Assembly (NCBI RefSeq): GCF_016217785.1
Contig: NZ_JACRGA010000005.1
Coordinates: 372,001-436,000 of the forward strand
Direction of reading: 5' to 3'
Length of the DNA stretch: 64,000 bases
Source: Methanobacterium sp.
GTDB lineage: Archaea; Methanobacteriota; Methanobacteria; Methanobacteriales; Methanobacteriaceae
The notes beneath the pieces are model-generated. The model did not search any database. It was given only the letters and a program-made list of their open reading frames with translations, and was not told the DNA's origin. This document shows, piece after piece, positions 49,640 through 61,530 of the stretch; within the stretch, counting starts at the first letter, position 1, and every line of letters starts with the position of its first letter. The translations under genes and the position numbers were made by a program.

Positions 49640-50326
49640 ATGCATATTATGGAAGGTTTCTTGCCCTGGCAATGGTGCCTGTTATGGTACATAGTATCCC
49701 TGCCAGTGGTGGCTTATGGAGTAGTACAGATCAAGAAGATAACTGATGAACATCCAGAATCTAAACCATTACTTGCAGTCTCAGGGGCATTTGTTTTTGT
49801 TTTATCATCGTTAAAATTACCTTCAGTTACAGGTAGTTGTTCTCACCCTACCGGTACTGGTTTGGGGGCAGTGCTCTTTGGCCCAGCAGTTGCCAGTGTA
49901 CTGGGAGCCATAGTACTGGTTTTCCAGGCCCTTCTCCTGGCTCATGGGGGTCTCACCACACTAGGTGCTAACATATTCTCAATGGGAATTGTTGGCCCTG
50001 TGGTGGCCTGGTTGGTTTATAAAGGTGTTAAGAAAGCGGGCTGGTCCCCACTTATTGGAGTGTTTCTGGCGGCGTCTCTGGCTGATCTCATGACCTACGT
50101 TACCACTGCCACCCAGTTATCATTGGCTTTCCCTGTACCTACCTTTAGTGCAGCATTTGTTAATTTCATGTGGATATTTGCCATCACTCAGATACCCCTG
50201 GCCATTGCTGAGGGACTGTTAACTGTAGTGATATTTGATTACATCATGAAACTCAGGCCAGACATCCTAGAGAACTTGAAAGTTATCGGTCCTAAAATAA
50301 AGGAAAAAGTGCAGGCGGTGGTTTAG
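49640..50326 (+). CDS. cbiM: Cobalt ECF transporter, substrate-binding membrane protein CbiM
   Basis: A 228-aa S-component with about seven TM helices. The N terminus MHIMEGFLP is the hallmark: His2 and the N-terminal amine bind the metal ion. SCSHPTGTGLGAVLFGP (with a conserved His) and LLLAHGGLTTLGANIFSMGI follow the Cbi/NikM pattern. Presence of CbiN next to it indicates cobalt; the related NikM would have NikN or NikL partners. AGGAGG precedes ATG 49640. First gene of cbiMNQO. Confidence 0.95.
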   Translation: MHIMEGFLPWQWCLLWYIVSLPVVAYGVVQIKKITDEHPESKPLLAVSGAFVFVLSSLKLPSVTGSCSHPTGTGLGAVLFGPAVASVLGAIVLVFQALLLAHGGLTTLGANIFSMGIVGPVVAWLVYKGVKKAGWSPLIGVFLAASLADLMTYVTTATQLSLAFPVPTFSAAFVNFMWIFAITQIPLAIAEGLLTVVIFDYIMKLRPDILENLKVIGPKIKEKVQAVV

Positions 50327-50674
50327 ATGGATAGTAAATATTACATAGTCTTACTTGCCATGGTAGCCATTATTGCCGTAGCGCCTCTGGTCATGTACGG
50401 TGGCTTGGGTGAGGATGAGGGTTATTTTGGTGGAGCTGATGGTGCAGCGGGCACAGCTGTTGAGGAAACTGGATACACGCCCTGGTTTAGTGCCATATGG
50501 GAACCACCCAGTGGTGAAATTGAAAGCCTGCTATTCGCCTTACAAGCGGCAATAGGGGCTATAATAATTGGTTACATTTTAGGATACTTCCAGGGCCAGG
50601 CAAAGGAGCGCAAGAGAATTGAAAATGAAGTTAAAACTGCAGATGGGGCTGAGAATACTGGCCCTGAAAATTAG
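50327..50674 (+). CDS. cbiN: Cobalt transporter subunit CbiN
   Basis: A 115-aa protein with two TM helices (residues 5-24 and 67-88) and a central extracytoplasmic loop containing YTPWFSAIWEPPSGEIESLL, typical of CbiN, which helps CbiM load cobalt. It starts at the base after the cbiM stop. The charged C-terminal tail (~25 residues) is longer than usual. Confidence 0.93.
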   Translation: MDSKYYIVLLAMVAIIAVAPLVMYGGLGEDEGYFGGADGAAGTAVEETGYTPWFSAIWEPPSGEIESLLFALQAAIGAIIIGYILGYFQGQAKERKRIENEVKTADGAENTGPEN

Positions 50675-50822
50675 AAAGTAAAGGTGGTCTTAAAACTAAA
50701 CTGAAATCTTTAAAGTAAACTAGAATATATATAAAGTAAAATATAAGATATATTAAAGAAAAATTGAATATATCTAAAGTAAACTTTGGGTTTCAACAAT
50801 AAGTTACAGGTGATACTGGAAA

Positions 50823-51611
50823 ATGTTTGAAAACACACTGGATAACTACGCACATTCCAACGGTCTTAGAGACATGAACACCTTCTTTAAGGTTATATTT
50901 GCAATCTCTACCATGTTGGTGAGCTTGATATCCACATCACCTGTAGTACCTTTACTTATAACTTTTTTCATGTCTGCATTAATTATTTTCCAGGCTAAAA
51001 TCCCCTGGAAGTTCTACCTAAAATTCTTAGCCATTCCCTTCATTTTTGGATTCATAACCTTCATTTTCATGTCCCTCTTTTTTGGAATAGGTGCACATAT
51101 CCTGGATCTGGGAGTGTTCAACCTGGCAGTTACCGAAGATGGTTTCAACCTGGGATTACTTCTTTTTTCACGTGTAATGGGTGGTTTCACCTGCATGGCA
51201 TTTTTAGCATTAACCATCCCCATGACCGAACTTTTCAGTGAACTGGAACGCTTCAGGATTCCCCAGATAGTCACGGAACTAGCCATGTTAATGTATCGTT
51301 ACATATTCCTCTTTTTAGATGAGGGCATTAACATGTACCATGCTCAGGAGACACGTTTAGGATACTCATCCTACCGGAAATCATTCAAATCAATGGGGAT
51401 GCTGGGGAGCAACCTCTTCATAAGAACCTGGATAAAAGGTGAGCAGGCACATCTTGCCATGGAATCACGATGTTATGATGGCTCTCTGAGAACATTGAAG
51501 GCACCTGAAAGCATTCGAAGCATAGGAATCGGTAAACTGGCTTTGTTTGTTTCTTTTGAATTGATCCTGCTTATCTGTGTATATTTAACCTGGAACCTGA
51601 GAATAGTTTAA
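50823..51611 (+). CDS. cbiQ: Cobalt transporter transmembrane protein CbiQ
   Basis: A 262-aa ECF T-component with five to six TM helices and the Ala-Arg-Gly-like coupling helices near the C terminus (AQETRLGYSSYRKSFKSMGM, AHLAMESRCYDGSLR), which contact the ATPase. GGTGAT precedes ATG 50823. The 148 bases after cbiN hold only AT-rich sequence, with no gene. Confidence 0.94.
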   Translation: MFENTLDNYAHSNGLRDMNTFFKVIFAISTMLVSLISTSPVVPLLITFFMSALIIFQAKIPWKFYLKFLAIPFIFGFITFIFMSLFFGIGAHILDLGVFNLAVTEDGFNLGLLLFSRVMGGFTCMAFLALTIPMTELFSELERFRIPQIVTELAMLMYRYIFLFLDEGINMYHAQETRLGYSSYRKSFKSMGMLGSNLFIRTWIKGEQAHLAMESRCYDGSLRTLKAPESIRSIGIGKLALFVSFELILLICVYLTWNLRIV

Positions 51612-51687
51612 TATTATCAATCCTTTTTTCAAATTAAAAAGAACAATTTTATATCTTTAATATGTAATTAGGTATTGAGTGAATCCA

Positions 51688-52527
<840 letters not shown>

Positions 52528-52595
52528 TTGAGTTAGTTATATATTTAATCCACAAAATACTTCCTATTCTTATCAAAAACACAGTGGGAGTGTCT

Positions 52596-53762
52596 ATGGC
52601 AGGAAAATCACAAGTGTCCGTGGCGCAATGCCAGTCTTATTCTTTACATGAAGTCCAAAAGGCCACCAAAACATGTATGGATTCCCTTGGCGGTCTTGAT
52701 TCCTACATTAATCCTGGAGATACCGTACTCCTTAAACCGAACCTGCTCCAGGCTAAACCTCCAGAAGAGTACATCACCACCCACCCTGTCCTGGTGGAAG
52801 CAGTAATCAACCTGGTACGGGATGCTGGTGGAATGCCACAGGTAGGAGACAGTCCCGGAGCTTTTGATAGGGACATTGAGAGATACTGGAAAGTTACAGG
52901 TCTTACAGAAGTTTGTAAAAGGCTGGATGTGGAACTGGTCAATTTTGAAACTGCAGGAAGTTACCATAAAACCAGAAATGGTCGTGATTACCACATAGCC
53001 AAACCAGTTCTGGATGCCGATCTTTTGATCAACCTTCCCAAGATCAAAACTCACGGCCTCACCGTTTTCACCTGTGCCATTAAAAACCTTTATGGAACGG
53101 TTCCAGGTTTTACCAAGGTAGAGTACCATAAACAGGCCCCTAAACCCTCCGAATTCGCTGCGAGAGTTGTGGATATCTTTGCAGTGAACCAGCCCTGCCT
53201 GCACATTGTGGATGGTGTGGTGGGAATGGAAGGATCCGGCCCCTCAGCAGGCGACCCCCGAAAACTGGGTATGATCCTGGCAGGAACAGATGGCGTGGCC
53301 CTGGACAGTTTCATCACCCATACACTGGGACGCAACCCACTGGAAGTACCCACCAACAGCATAGCCTATGAGCAGGGGCTGGGAGAATCTGATATAAAAA
53401 TGATAAATGTCATAGGCGAGGCCCCTGTTGTTGATAATTTCAAATGGCCCCCAAAACTGTCCTCCACACTGGAAATCATCCCCGGTCCCCTGGCACGGGG
53501 TTTGATGAAGTTCTGGTGGACCCGACCAGCCATTAACCCGGAAAAATGTAACCAGTGCAAAAGATGCCAGGAAAGCTGCCCCACACATGCACTGAGAAAA
53601 CCAGGACAACTGTCAGAGGGTCAAAAATTATATATCCCGGAATTCGACTACGATGATTGTATAAACTGCCTGTGCTGTATGGAAATGTGCCCCCAGAAGG
53701 CGGTTTATCATGACAAGAGTCTACTCTATAATGTGATTTCAAGGTTTTCAGGTTCTGAGTAA
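52596..53762 (+). CDS. DUF362 protein with C-terminal 2x[4Fe-4S] ferredoxin
   Basis: A 388-aa protein: DUF362 domain (residues ~10-290: LLKPNLLQAKPPEEYITTHP, VGDSPGAFDRD, LINLPKIKTHGLTVFTCAIK, DGVVGMEGSGP) followed by two CxxCxxCxxxCP clusters (CNQCKRCQESCP and CINCLCCMEMCP). DUF362 function is unknown. ATG 52596 has GGGAG upstream. It follows cbiO by 68 bases on the same strand and may be read from the same message; whether it has to do with cobalt is not known. Confidence 0.9.
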   Translation: MAGKSQVSVAQCQSYSLHEVQKATKTCMDSLGGLDSYINPGDTVLLKPNLLQAKPPEEYITTHPVLVEAVINLVRDAGGMPQVGDSPGAFDRDIERYWKVTGLTEVCKRLDVELVNFETAGSYHKTRNGRDYHIAKPVLDADLLINLPKIKTHGLTVFTCAIKNLYGTVPGFTKVEYHKQAPKPSEFAARVVDIFAVNQPCLHIVDGVVGMEGSGPSAGDPRKLGMILAGTDGVALDSFITHTLGRNPLEVPTNSIAYEQGLGESDIKMINVIGEAPVVDNFKWPPKLSSTLEIIPGPLARGLMKFWWTRPAINPEKCNQCKRCQESCPTHALRKPGQLSEGQKLYIPEFDYDDCINCLCCMEMCPQKAVYHDKSLLYNVISRFSGSE

Positions 53763-53832
53763 TCTTTAATTCTCAAAAATAAACGTAAATTTATTGTTGA
53801 TGTTTTTTTATAAATTGGTGTTTGAGCACGGT

Positions 53833-54633
53833 TTAAATTACGTGTCCACCTCTTCTTCCTTCATATGCTTTTTCTATTGCCAATAATTTTCGATGGAAAA
53901 TCTCAATTTTTGGTTTCTCCTCCTGAATTATTGCTTCATTTAATCCAAAAAAGGATAGAATGTAAAGATAATCAGAGGGAGTACCAAGTTCTGAAAGATT
54001 GTCTGGTAAATCGTATAATTCACTTAAGATCGTATCACGAACGCTATCGCCATAGTCAGTTAAAACGTATTCTTTCGTACCAAAACCTATGATACTTCTT
54101 TTTTCAAACTTGAAATAATCACGATTAAGCAGTTCTTCAATGAAAACATTTTTAAATGTCTCACTTTCGAATTTATAGCTCAATGGTCCTTTTTCATAGG
54201 TGTCAAGAATAAAGGAATCCTTGGATCTGAATGTATCTAACATAATGGATTCATATGGTTTAAATGGTGTGGAAAGGGATTTTTCAAAGTGAGGGCCTTT
54301 TTTTACAGTGACATGATCCATATTCAATAGAATCAAACGAGAAGATCTGATTTCCAGTTCTAAAATACCTTTTAAGATAAAATAGAATAAAGTGACACGG
54401 TACGGTGATTTAAAAAAATTGTCCAGATATTTAGGTCTGTATATTAATGTTACAAATTCTGCTGGGCTTAAATTAAATTTTTCAACGCATGCAGCACAAT
54501 CACTGAATTCCAGAAGATTAACTTTATTATTATCCTTCTCAGGGAAGAGAGTATCCTCCGCCAAAGTTCCACATTCAGGGCAGAAATTTCCATGTTCCGG
54601 AATTTCGGAACCGCACCTGTGACAATAAACCAT
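53833..54633 (-). CDS. Protein with N-terminal zinc ribbon, unknown function
   Basis: A 266-aa protein. Residues 4-22 form a zinc ribbon (CHRCGSEIPEHGNFCPECG). The rest is soluble and unrecognised, with a possible winged-helix stretch at ~165-200 (IEELLNRDYFKFEKRSIIGF) and a basic Gly-ending tail. Zinc-ribbon-headed proteins of this kind are common in methanogens. AAGGG precedes ATG 54633. Confidence 0.75.
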   Translation of the reverse strand: MVYCHRCGSEIPEHGNFCPECGTLAEDTLFPEKDNNKVNLLEFSDCAACVEKFNLSPAEFVTLIYRPKYLDNFFKSPYRVTLFYFILKGILELEIRSSRLILLNMDHVTVKKGPHFEKSLSTPFKPYESIMLDTFRSKDSFILDTYEKGPLSYKFESETFKNVFIEELLNRDYFKFEKRSIIGFGTKEYVLTDYGDSVRDTILSELYDLPDNLSELGTPSDYLYILSFFGLNEAIIQEEKPKIEIFHRKLLAIEKAYEGRRGGHVI

Positions 54634-54791
54634 GATAAACCCTTATAATCACATACATCTTTTTTTAAGTTTTTCCTTCTCCTTAAACGTTTTGAAAAGA
54701 AAAACTTATTTCTTACTTTGGTTTTTAAAAATAATATATTAAAAAATTGAATTAAATTCCCTAAAAAAAAATAATAGGGGTGAATTGGTTT

Positions 54792-57740
54792 TTATTTTTC
54801 CCTTTTGGTGTTGAATAAACCAGTTACCATCATTAAAACGGCCAGGATGGCCACTCCCATTGGCAGACCAGTGGTTTGCATGGGAACTGTTTTAATGGCC
54901 GCGTTTACTGTTGTTGAAGTTTCAGGATCTGAATCTGAAGTAAGTCCTGATTGTGCGTAAATGACGGCTGAGCCAGTCATGACTTCCAGGTTGGGATCAA
55001 AGGTTATGGTGGTAATACTGGGTTTTATGGAATACGTACCTGGGTCTAGAACCGTTATTAAAACAACCAGGGTTGGATCTATTTGAGACAGGTCTCCCAG
55101 GTTCCAGGTAATGGTCCGTGTGCTATTGTCGTAACTGAAGTTGTTATAGCCATCAGGGGATGATGCACTTTGAAACTGCAAGCCACCAGGTATCGCAAGG
55201 GTTAGAACAGTATTTTCAGCAATTTTATCATGGTTGTTTCCAACTTTGAATGTGATCTGCACTGTGTCACCTATTGTGGGGTTGCTTTTGTCCACCTTCA
55301 CATTCACATAAATGTCAGCTGAAGGTTGAATGTTTACATTAGTTTGTTTAGTATCTGTTCCTATTTTACCAGTTACATTGGCTTCTCCTGCTTCTCCTTC
55401 TGCAAATAGAGTGGTTGTGGTTATTGCATTAACTGTTGGCTTCTGAATGGATTTAGTCCCATGGTTTTCAAGGCTTCCCAGATCAGTGCTGAATTCAACC
55501 AGTGTCCCATCAGGAATATGCTCTAATGTGGGGTCATGGTAATTACCATTTGAATCGTACCTGAGATCAGCAGTAACAGTTGATTGACCATTCAGAGGGA
55601 TTAATGTGGGCGATGCATTTATATGGAGTACTATGTATGGGTTGGTTTCAACTAGGCCGTTGACCAGTGTATTAGGGTCATCAAGAGAGCCCCAGTAATT
55701 GTTGGTGGCATTGAAACTATTAAAGTCGGTATTTACTATTCCGAAGTTTGAGTTACCGCTTATGGAGTTGAAATGGGCTTCATTGCTACTGTTAGTGGTG
55801 TTGATACCTACCTGGTTTCCGGTGATTATATTCCCGATAATACTGTTTTGAGTAGGATGACCAATGTTTTTCCAGCCGAGTAATTGGATCCCAATGATAT
55901 TACCCGTCAGTTCGTTCTCGTTTAACAAGTTGTTATGTGCGTTAAGGAATAGGGAGATGCCCATATCGGTGTTGGATATTTTGTTTCCTATTATCTGGTT
56001 ATCTGATGCAGTAATACTAATTCCGATAATGGTTTGGGTTATGATATTGTTGAGAATCTGGTTGTTTGAAGATGATTCTAAGGAAATGCCGCTATTGGTT
56101 AGTACATTCCCTGATACGGTGTTTCCGGTAGCGTTGTTTCTAAGATTGATACCACCCTCATTGTCTTGTAATTTGCAGTTTTGAACGCTGATGTTGTTGG
56201 TACCGGCTAAAAGTATGCCCTGCAGGTTATTGGATATTTGAAGGGAATTAACCTGAACATTTTCACATGAAATAAGTGCCAGGTAACCGATGGTCATGGT
56301 ATTGTCAAAAATCCCCCCGTTTTGCCCTACAATGTAATATATGGGTTTTCCATTGACGGTGTTACTCTTATCAATGTCCAGTGTTTGGTAATTTGGAAGA
56401 CCAAATGCTCCTCCGGCGTTTACACCAAAATTGTACTCATTGTTTTCCAAGATGTTGTTTCTTAACTGTATATTTAACGAATTAAGGATTTCCATTCCTA
56501 TTTCACAGTTTTTCACTGTATTACCGGTGAGTTTATCTCCATTAGATTGACTGATATAGATTCCCCAAGGTGTACCACCTGTTACCTCATTGTTGGTTAT
56601 GAGGGTATTGACAGCCTTAAAGGTATAGATTCCTCGTGTGTGATTGGTGATTTTGTTATTTAGTACCTGGTTGTTGTTTGAAAGCCACCAGCTTGAGACG
56701 CCACCATCAATCTCAATTCCATAGTCGTTGTTGTCTGAGACAGTGTTTCCTGATATTACATTTTCCCATGAACCATCGTCTACGCTGATTCCATAATCCC
56801 AATTATTTTGGACTATATTTCCACTGATATTGTTTTTGCTGGAATCATACAATTTTATTCCCCCCCTCATGAATATTGTAGAACCAATCCCGTTGCCTAT
56901 TACTGTGTTGTTAGCAATTATGTTTTCATGCGCATTATTAATTGTTATTCCGTTATCGCCGCTTTTTGTCACGTTGTTATCAATTAATTGATTGTAATAA
57001 GACTGTCTAATCAAAACTCCTTCAAATATACCTATACCGGGATATCCCTGGCCATTATTGTCTATGGTGTTGTTATAGATCTTATTATAGTGCGATGAAT
57101 CATCTATCATAATTCCGCATAATGGGTTTTCAGCGATGTTGTTTTTATCCAGTAAGTTATAAAATGCCCCTGAAAGAGCTATACCTATGGCATTTCCGAT
57201 TAATTTGTTGTTGATTATGGTGCAGTTGTTAGCACTAGTAATACGTATCCCTGAATAACCAATCTCAAGATTTTGTATGGCATCATGGTAATGTCCGGTG
57301 GCTCCAGTGATGGTAAACCCATTTATTTTCGCACCATTTGCATTTATATTAACGGTGTTTTTGTTTGGATCGGCTGCTTGGATAATAACTGTACCTTGGG
57401 CAGTTAATGTGATATTTTCTTTGGTAATATACACGTTTTCAGGATAAGTTCCTGCTTCTACAGTTATTTCATCTCCGGCTTCAGCCTCATTTAGGGCTGC
57501 CTGGATGGTGGTGTAGCTGATGCCGGTTCGTGTGTTACGTGGATCTGGAATGGGGATATTATTCTGCTGGTCTTGGGGGGAGGTTACCGTTTTTGAAGTT
57601 GGGTCTGAATTGCCATTCTCCTCATTATTACCTGAATTTTGTAGATTTTGGAGGTCTGATGTGTTTCCTGCTGACACCACTCCACATATTGTCAGAGTGA
57701 AAATAAAGGTTAGTAATAGTAGTAATACTTGTTTTTTCAC
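54792..57740 (-). CDS. Large surface protein: parallel beta-helix, Big_1-like and DUF11-like domains, C-terminal anchor
   Basis: A 982-aa exported protein. Signal peptide at 1-25. Residues ~65-150 begin a pectate-lyase/NosD-type beta-helix (ISYTTIQAALNEAEAGDEIT), continuing to ~680 as PbH1 repeats full of NN/GN turns (NIIANNTVIGNG, NTVSDNNDYGIEI). Then an Ig-like Big_1-type domain (~705-805), a DUF11-like domain (~810-930, VDKSNPTIGDTVQITFKVGN), a linker, and a TM helix with KREK tail. This is the adhesin-like protein design of Methanobacteriales, a cell-wall-exposed protein possibly binding polysaccharide or partner cells. Composition is Asn-rich. Confidence 0.9.
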   Translation of the reverse strand: MKKQVLLLLLTFIFTLTICGVVSAGNTSDLQNLQNSGNNEENGNSDPTSKTVTSPQDQQNNIPIPDPRNTRTGISYTTIQAALNEAEAGDEITVEAGTYPENVYITKENITLTAQGTVIIQAADPNKNTVNINANGAKINGFTITGATGHYHDAIQNLEIGYSGIRITSANNCTIINNKLIGNAIGIALSGAFYNLLDKNNIAENPLCGIMIDDSSHYNKIYNNTIDNNGQGYPGIGIFEGVLIRQSYYNQLIDNNVTKSGDNGITINNAHENIIANNTVIGNGIGSTIFMRGGIKLYDSSKNNISGNIVQNNWDYGISVDDGSWENVISGNTVSDNNDYGIEIDGGVSSWWLSNNNQVLNNKITNHTRGIYTFKAVNTLITNNEVTGGTPWGIYISQSNGDKLTGNTVKNCEIGMEILNSLNIQLRNNILENNEYNFGVNAGGAFGLPNYQTLDIDKSNTVNGKPIYYIVGQNGGIFDNTMTIGYLALISCENVQVNSLQISNNLQGILLAGTNNISVQNCKLQDNEGGINLRNNATGNTVSGNVLTNSGISLESSSNNQILNNIITQTIIGISITASDNQIIGNKISNTDMGISLFLNAHNNLLNENELTGNIIGIQLLGWKNIGHPTQNSIIGNIITGNQVGINTTNSSNEAHFNSISGNSNFGIVNTDFNSFNATNNYWGSLDDPNTLVNGLVETNPYIVLHINASPTLIPLNGQSTVTADLRYDSNGNYHDPTLEHIPDGTLVEFSTDLGSLENHGTKSIQKPTVNAITTTTLFAEGEAGEANVTGKIGTDTKQTNVNIQPSADIYVNVKVDKSNPTIGDTVQITFKVGNNHDKIAENTVLTLAIPGGLQFQSASSPDGYNNFSYDNSTRTITWNLGDLSQIDPTLVVLITVLDPGTYSIKPSITTITFDPNLEVMTGSAVIYAQSGLTSDSDPETSTTVNAAIKTVPMQTTGLPMGVAILAVLMMVTGLFNTKREK

Positions 57741-58037
57741 TTTTTCACCTCCTTTTACAATTTTTACATATCATTCTGATTACCAGAACAGTGGTAACCT
57801 AGTTATGTCTTAATTACTCACACATTCTATCTAAGTACTCACATATATTTTTATGGTTTTGAAAAACAATGTTACTGTATGATATCAATATAATGGAATA
57901 AGAGAAACGAATATTCACCTATCAAAAATAGAAAGAACTTTAAATAAATGGGTTTTGAAGTTTGATCCGAATTTTACAATTTATTATAAGAAAAGAGTTG
58001 AAATAATATTTCAGTTACAAAATTAGAGGTCATTTAA

Positions 58038-58586
58038 TTAAGATTTTATAATGTGGTTCATGCTTTTAATAAAATTCTCCAGGGCCTCATCATAGTTAAC
58101 GAAACTCCTGCCATGGTATTTTTCCGTTGTTAATATATATATGAATGCAGTTGTGGTCAGAACCAGTGTCTGGGGGTCTATTTTATCACTTTTAACGTGT
58201 TGGTCAATATAAGTGGTTAAGTTATTTATATACATAGTCATGGTAGGTTCAAGTATTGATGAGTCTTCATTGAGAAAAATACTAAATGATTCAATATGGT
58301 TCTGGTAAAAACGGGCCATATCTCTAATAAATGACTCTAAAAACTCTGCCTGGGTTTTAGGTGCATTATCCCTAAGCAGGGAATCAAGATCTCCCTGCAT
58401 TCGTTCCAGACTCTGGTTCAAAACCATGTTAAAAAGGTTTTCTTTAGTTTTGAATTTCCTAAATAGGGTAAATTCACTTAAACCTGACTCCTGGGCAATA
58501 CTTTTAGTGGTAGCGGCACTATACCCTCGTTTAGCGAATATTTTCAGGGCTGCATTTAATATTTTTTCTTCAGTTTTTTGAGTCAT
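58038..58586 (-). CDS. TetR-family transcriptional regulator
   Basis: A 182-aa regulator: N-terminal HTH (ILNAALKIFAKRGYSAATTK, IAQESGLSEFTLFRKFKTKE) and a ligand-binding helical domain. Two perfect 19-bp direct repeats lie 15-54 bases upstream of its start and probably mediate autoregulation. It is next to, but transcribed away from, the beta-helix protein's 5' region, which it may control (inference). Confidence 0.92.
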   Translation of the reverse strand: MTQKTEEKILNAALKIFAKRGYSAATTKSIAQESGLSEFTLFRKFKTKENLFNMVLNQSLERMQGDLDSLLRDNAPKTQAEFLESFIRDMARFYQNHIESFSIFLNEDSSILEPTMTMYINNLTTYIDQHVKSDKIDPQTLVLTTTAFIYILTTEKYHGRSFVNYDEALENFIKSMNHIIKS

Positions 58587-58600
58587 AGGCTTCTCAATCT

Positions 58601-58640
58601 TTAACCAAATGAATTAATTATTAACCAAATGAATTAATTC
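58601..58640 (-). promoter_or_regulatory. Two 19-bp direct repeats at the tetR promoter
   Basis: TTAACCAAATGAATTAATT at 58601-58619 and again at 58621-58639, 20 bases apart (two helical turns, so both face the same side). They cover the region where TATA box and start site of tetR must lie. Confidence 0.55.
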
Positions 58641-58725
58641 TTTTTTATTATAATGAATATTATAATGAATAAATGAGAATTCAGACCAGAATCAAGAATA
58701 AAAATGAGGGATAAGTTTTCCCCAT

Positions 58726-59108
58726 TTAATCAGCGATCTTAATGGCCTTGGTAGGGCAGGAAGTGGTGCAGAATCCGCAGCCAATACATTTCTGGTTATC
58801 CAGTTCCACAGTCCAGTCTTCCTCCATTTTAATGGCATCCACTGGACACAGGCTGATGCATTCACCACAATCTATGCATTTTTCTTCATCCTTTTTAACC
58901 ACTTTCTTGATGGGATTAAGCTGGATGCCCTCTTTCTCCATGTACTTTATTCCTTCTTCTGCTTCACTGCCACTGATTTCAATGAGCATTTTACCACCCT
59001 TGGGGGTGATATCTGCCTTTAGGATGTTGAAGGTCACATCGAAGTTTTTTATCAGGTCGGAGATCACAGTTTTATTTACAATACTAGGGGAGAATTTAAG
59101 CCAGGCTT

Positions 59109-59112
<4 letters not shown>
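58726..59112 (-). CDS. NIL-domain ferredoxin of the homocysteine biosynthesis pair
   Basis: A 128-aa protein: NIL (ACT-like) domain at ~1-75 and two [4Fe-4S] motifs (CIDCGECISLCP and CIGCGFCTTSCP). It corresponds to the MA1822 type of Methanosarcina acetivorans, needed with the DUF39 protein for making homocysteine from aspartate semialdehyde. ATG 59112 overlaps the upstream stop as ATGA, with GGAAGGTGG as ribosome site, so the two are translated together. Confidence 0.92.
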
Positions 59113-60668
<1,556 letters not shown>

Positions 60669-60754
60669 ATCCGGTGCTTTTTTGTAATAATAATCCCTTG
60701 ATAGGAAAGAAATAATAATATTAATGATTTCTAAGCTATTTAACCCGTACATTA

Positions 60755-60768
60755 TATATTTATTTTTC
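60755..60768 (-). promoter_or_regulatory. TATA box of the homocysteine operon
   Basis: On the minus strand AAATATATAA at about 60757-60766. Its distance rules out ATG 60752 as translation start for the DUF39 gene. Confidence 0.5.
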
Positions 60769-60808
60769 CATATAATTTTATAGAGTCATGAATATCCCCT
60801 GAAGGAAT

Positions 60809-61378
60809 TTATTCATTAAACAAAATTCTTTTAAGTTCCTGCAGATTCATGGTAATTAACGGCTCTGCACTGGGATCCGCCAATATTTTAAACTGCTCCA
60901 GATCAGTTTCCAAATAGAGTTCATTCAACACATTCTGAAGCTCTGGAATTGGCTTGTCTATGATTCTCCTTATATCTTGCAGGTTTTCATCAGTCAATTT
61001 ACTTTTATATTCTCTTATTCCCTCTTCATATGCTTCTACTCCGTTTATATCTTTGGAAACATAATCATTTATTACAAATGTGGGCATCTGCTCCACTCCA
61101 CGCAGAATCCTCCACATATCATTGGTTTTAACTTTTACTCCCAACAATTCATCCACACATTTTGCTGCTCTTATGGCCCGGTCATTGCTTCCACGACCGT
61201 AAACTACTGAAGCAAGAACTGCACCTATTAAAACGGCAAAGAACAAGTATAATTGATGTTCTCCAATGGATGAAAGAGGATATCCTGCAAAATAAAATAT
61301 AATGCCTACAAAAAATGCGGTTCCGGTTATGAATGTCAAAATAGCTAGGATAATTGCTATTATTTTATTTTTGATCAA
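60809..61378 (-). CDS. Membrane protein with two TM helices and a cytoplasmic domain
   Basis: A 189-aa protein: TM helices at residues ~7-30 and ~41-58, then a soluble region (SNDRAIRAAKCVDELLGVKV, IRRIIDKPIPELQNVLNELY). No family recognised. The start is TTG 61378 with GGGTGT ahead. It stands alone between the homocysteine operon (same strand) and divergent tldD. Confidence 0.75.
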   Translation of the reverse strand: MIKNKIIAIILAILTFITGTAFFVGIIFYFAGYPLSSIGEHQLYLFFAVLIGAVLASVVYGRGSNDRAIRAAKCVDELLGVKVKTNDMWRILRGVEQMPTFVINDYVSKDINGVEAYEEGIREYKSKLTDENLQDIRRIIDKPIPELQNVLNELYLETDLEQFKILADPSAEPLITMNLQELKRILFNE

Positions 61379-61433
61379 TTCTTACACCCTTTATTTATCA
61401 TTGCATTGTTTATTTATATTCAAAGCCTTAAAT

Positions 61434-61495
61434 TTAATTAATCTTTTAACTAAATTAATTAATCCTTAAACTAAATTAATTAATCTTTAAAATTA
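61434..61495. repeat. 21-bp tandem repeats upstream of tldD
   Basis: TTAATTAATCTTTTAACTAA, TTAATTAATCCTTAAACTAA and TTAATTAATCTTTAAAATTA at 61434, 61455 and 61476: three imperfect units with a 21-base period, in the promoter region of tldD. Confidence 0.6.
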
Positions 61496-61530
61496 TATGT
61501 CATGAAGATCATATTAAAAGTGGAGATAAC

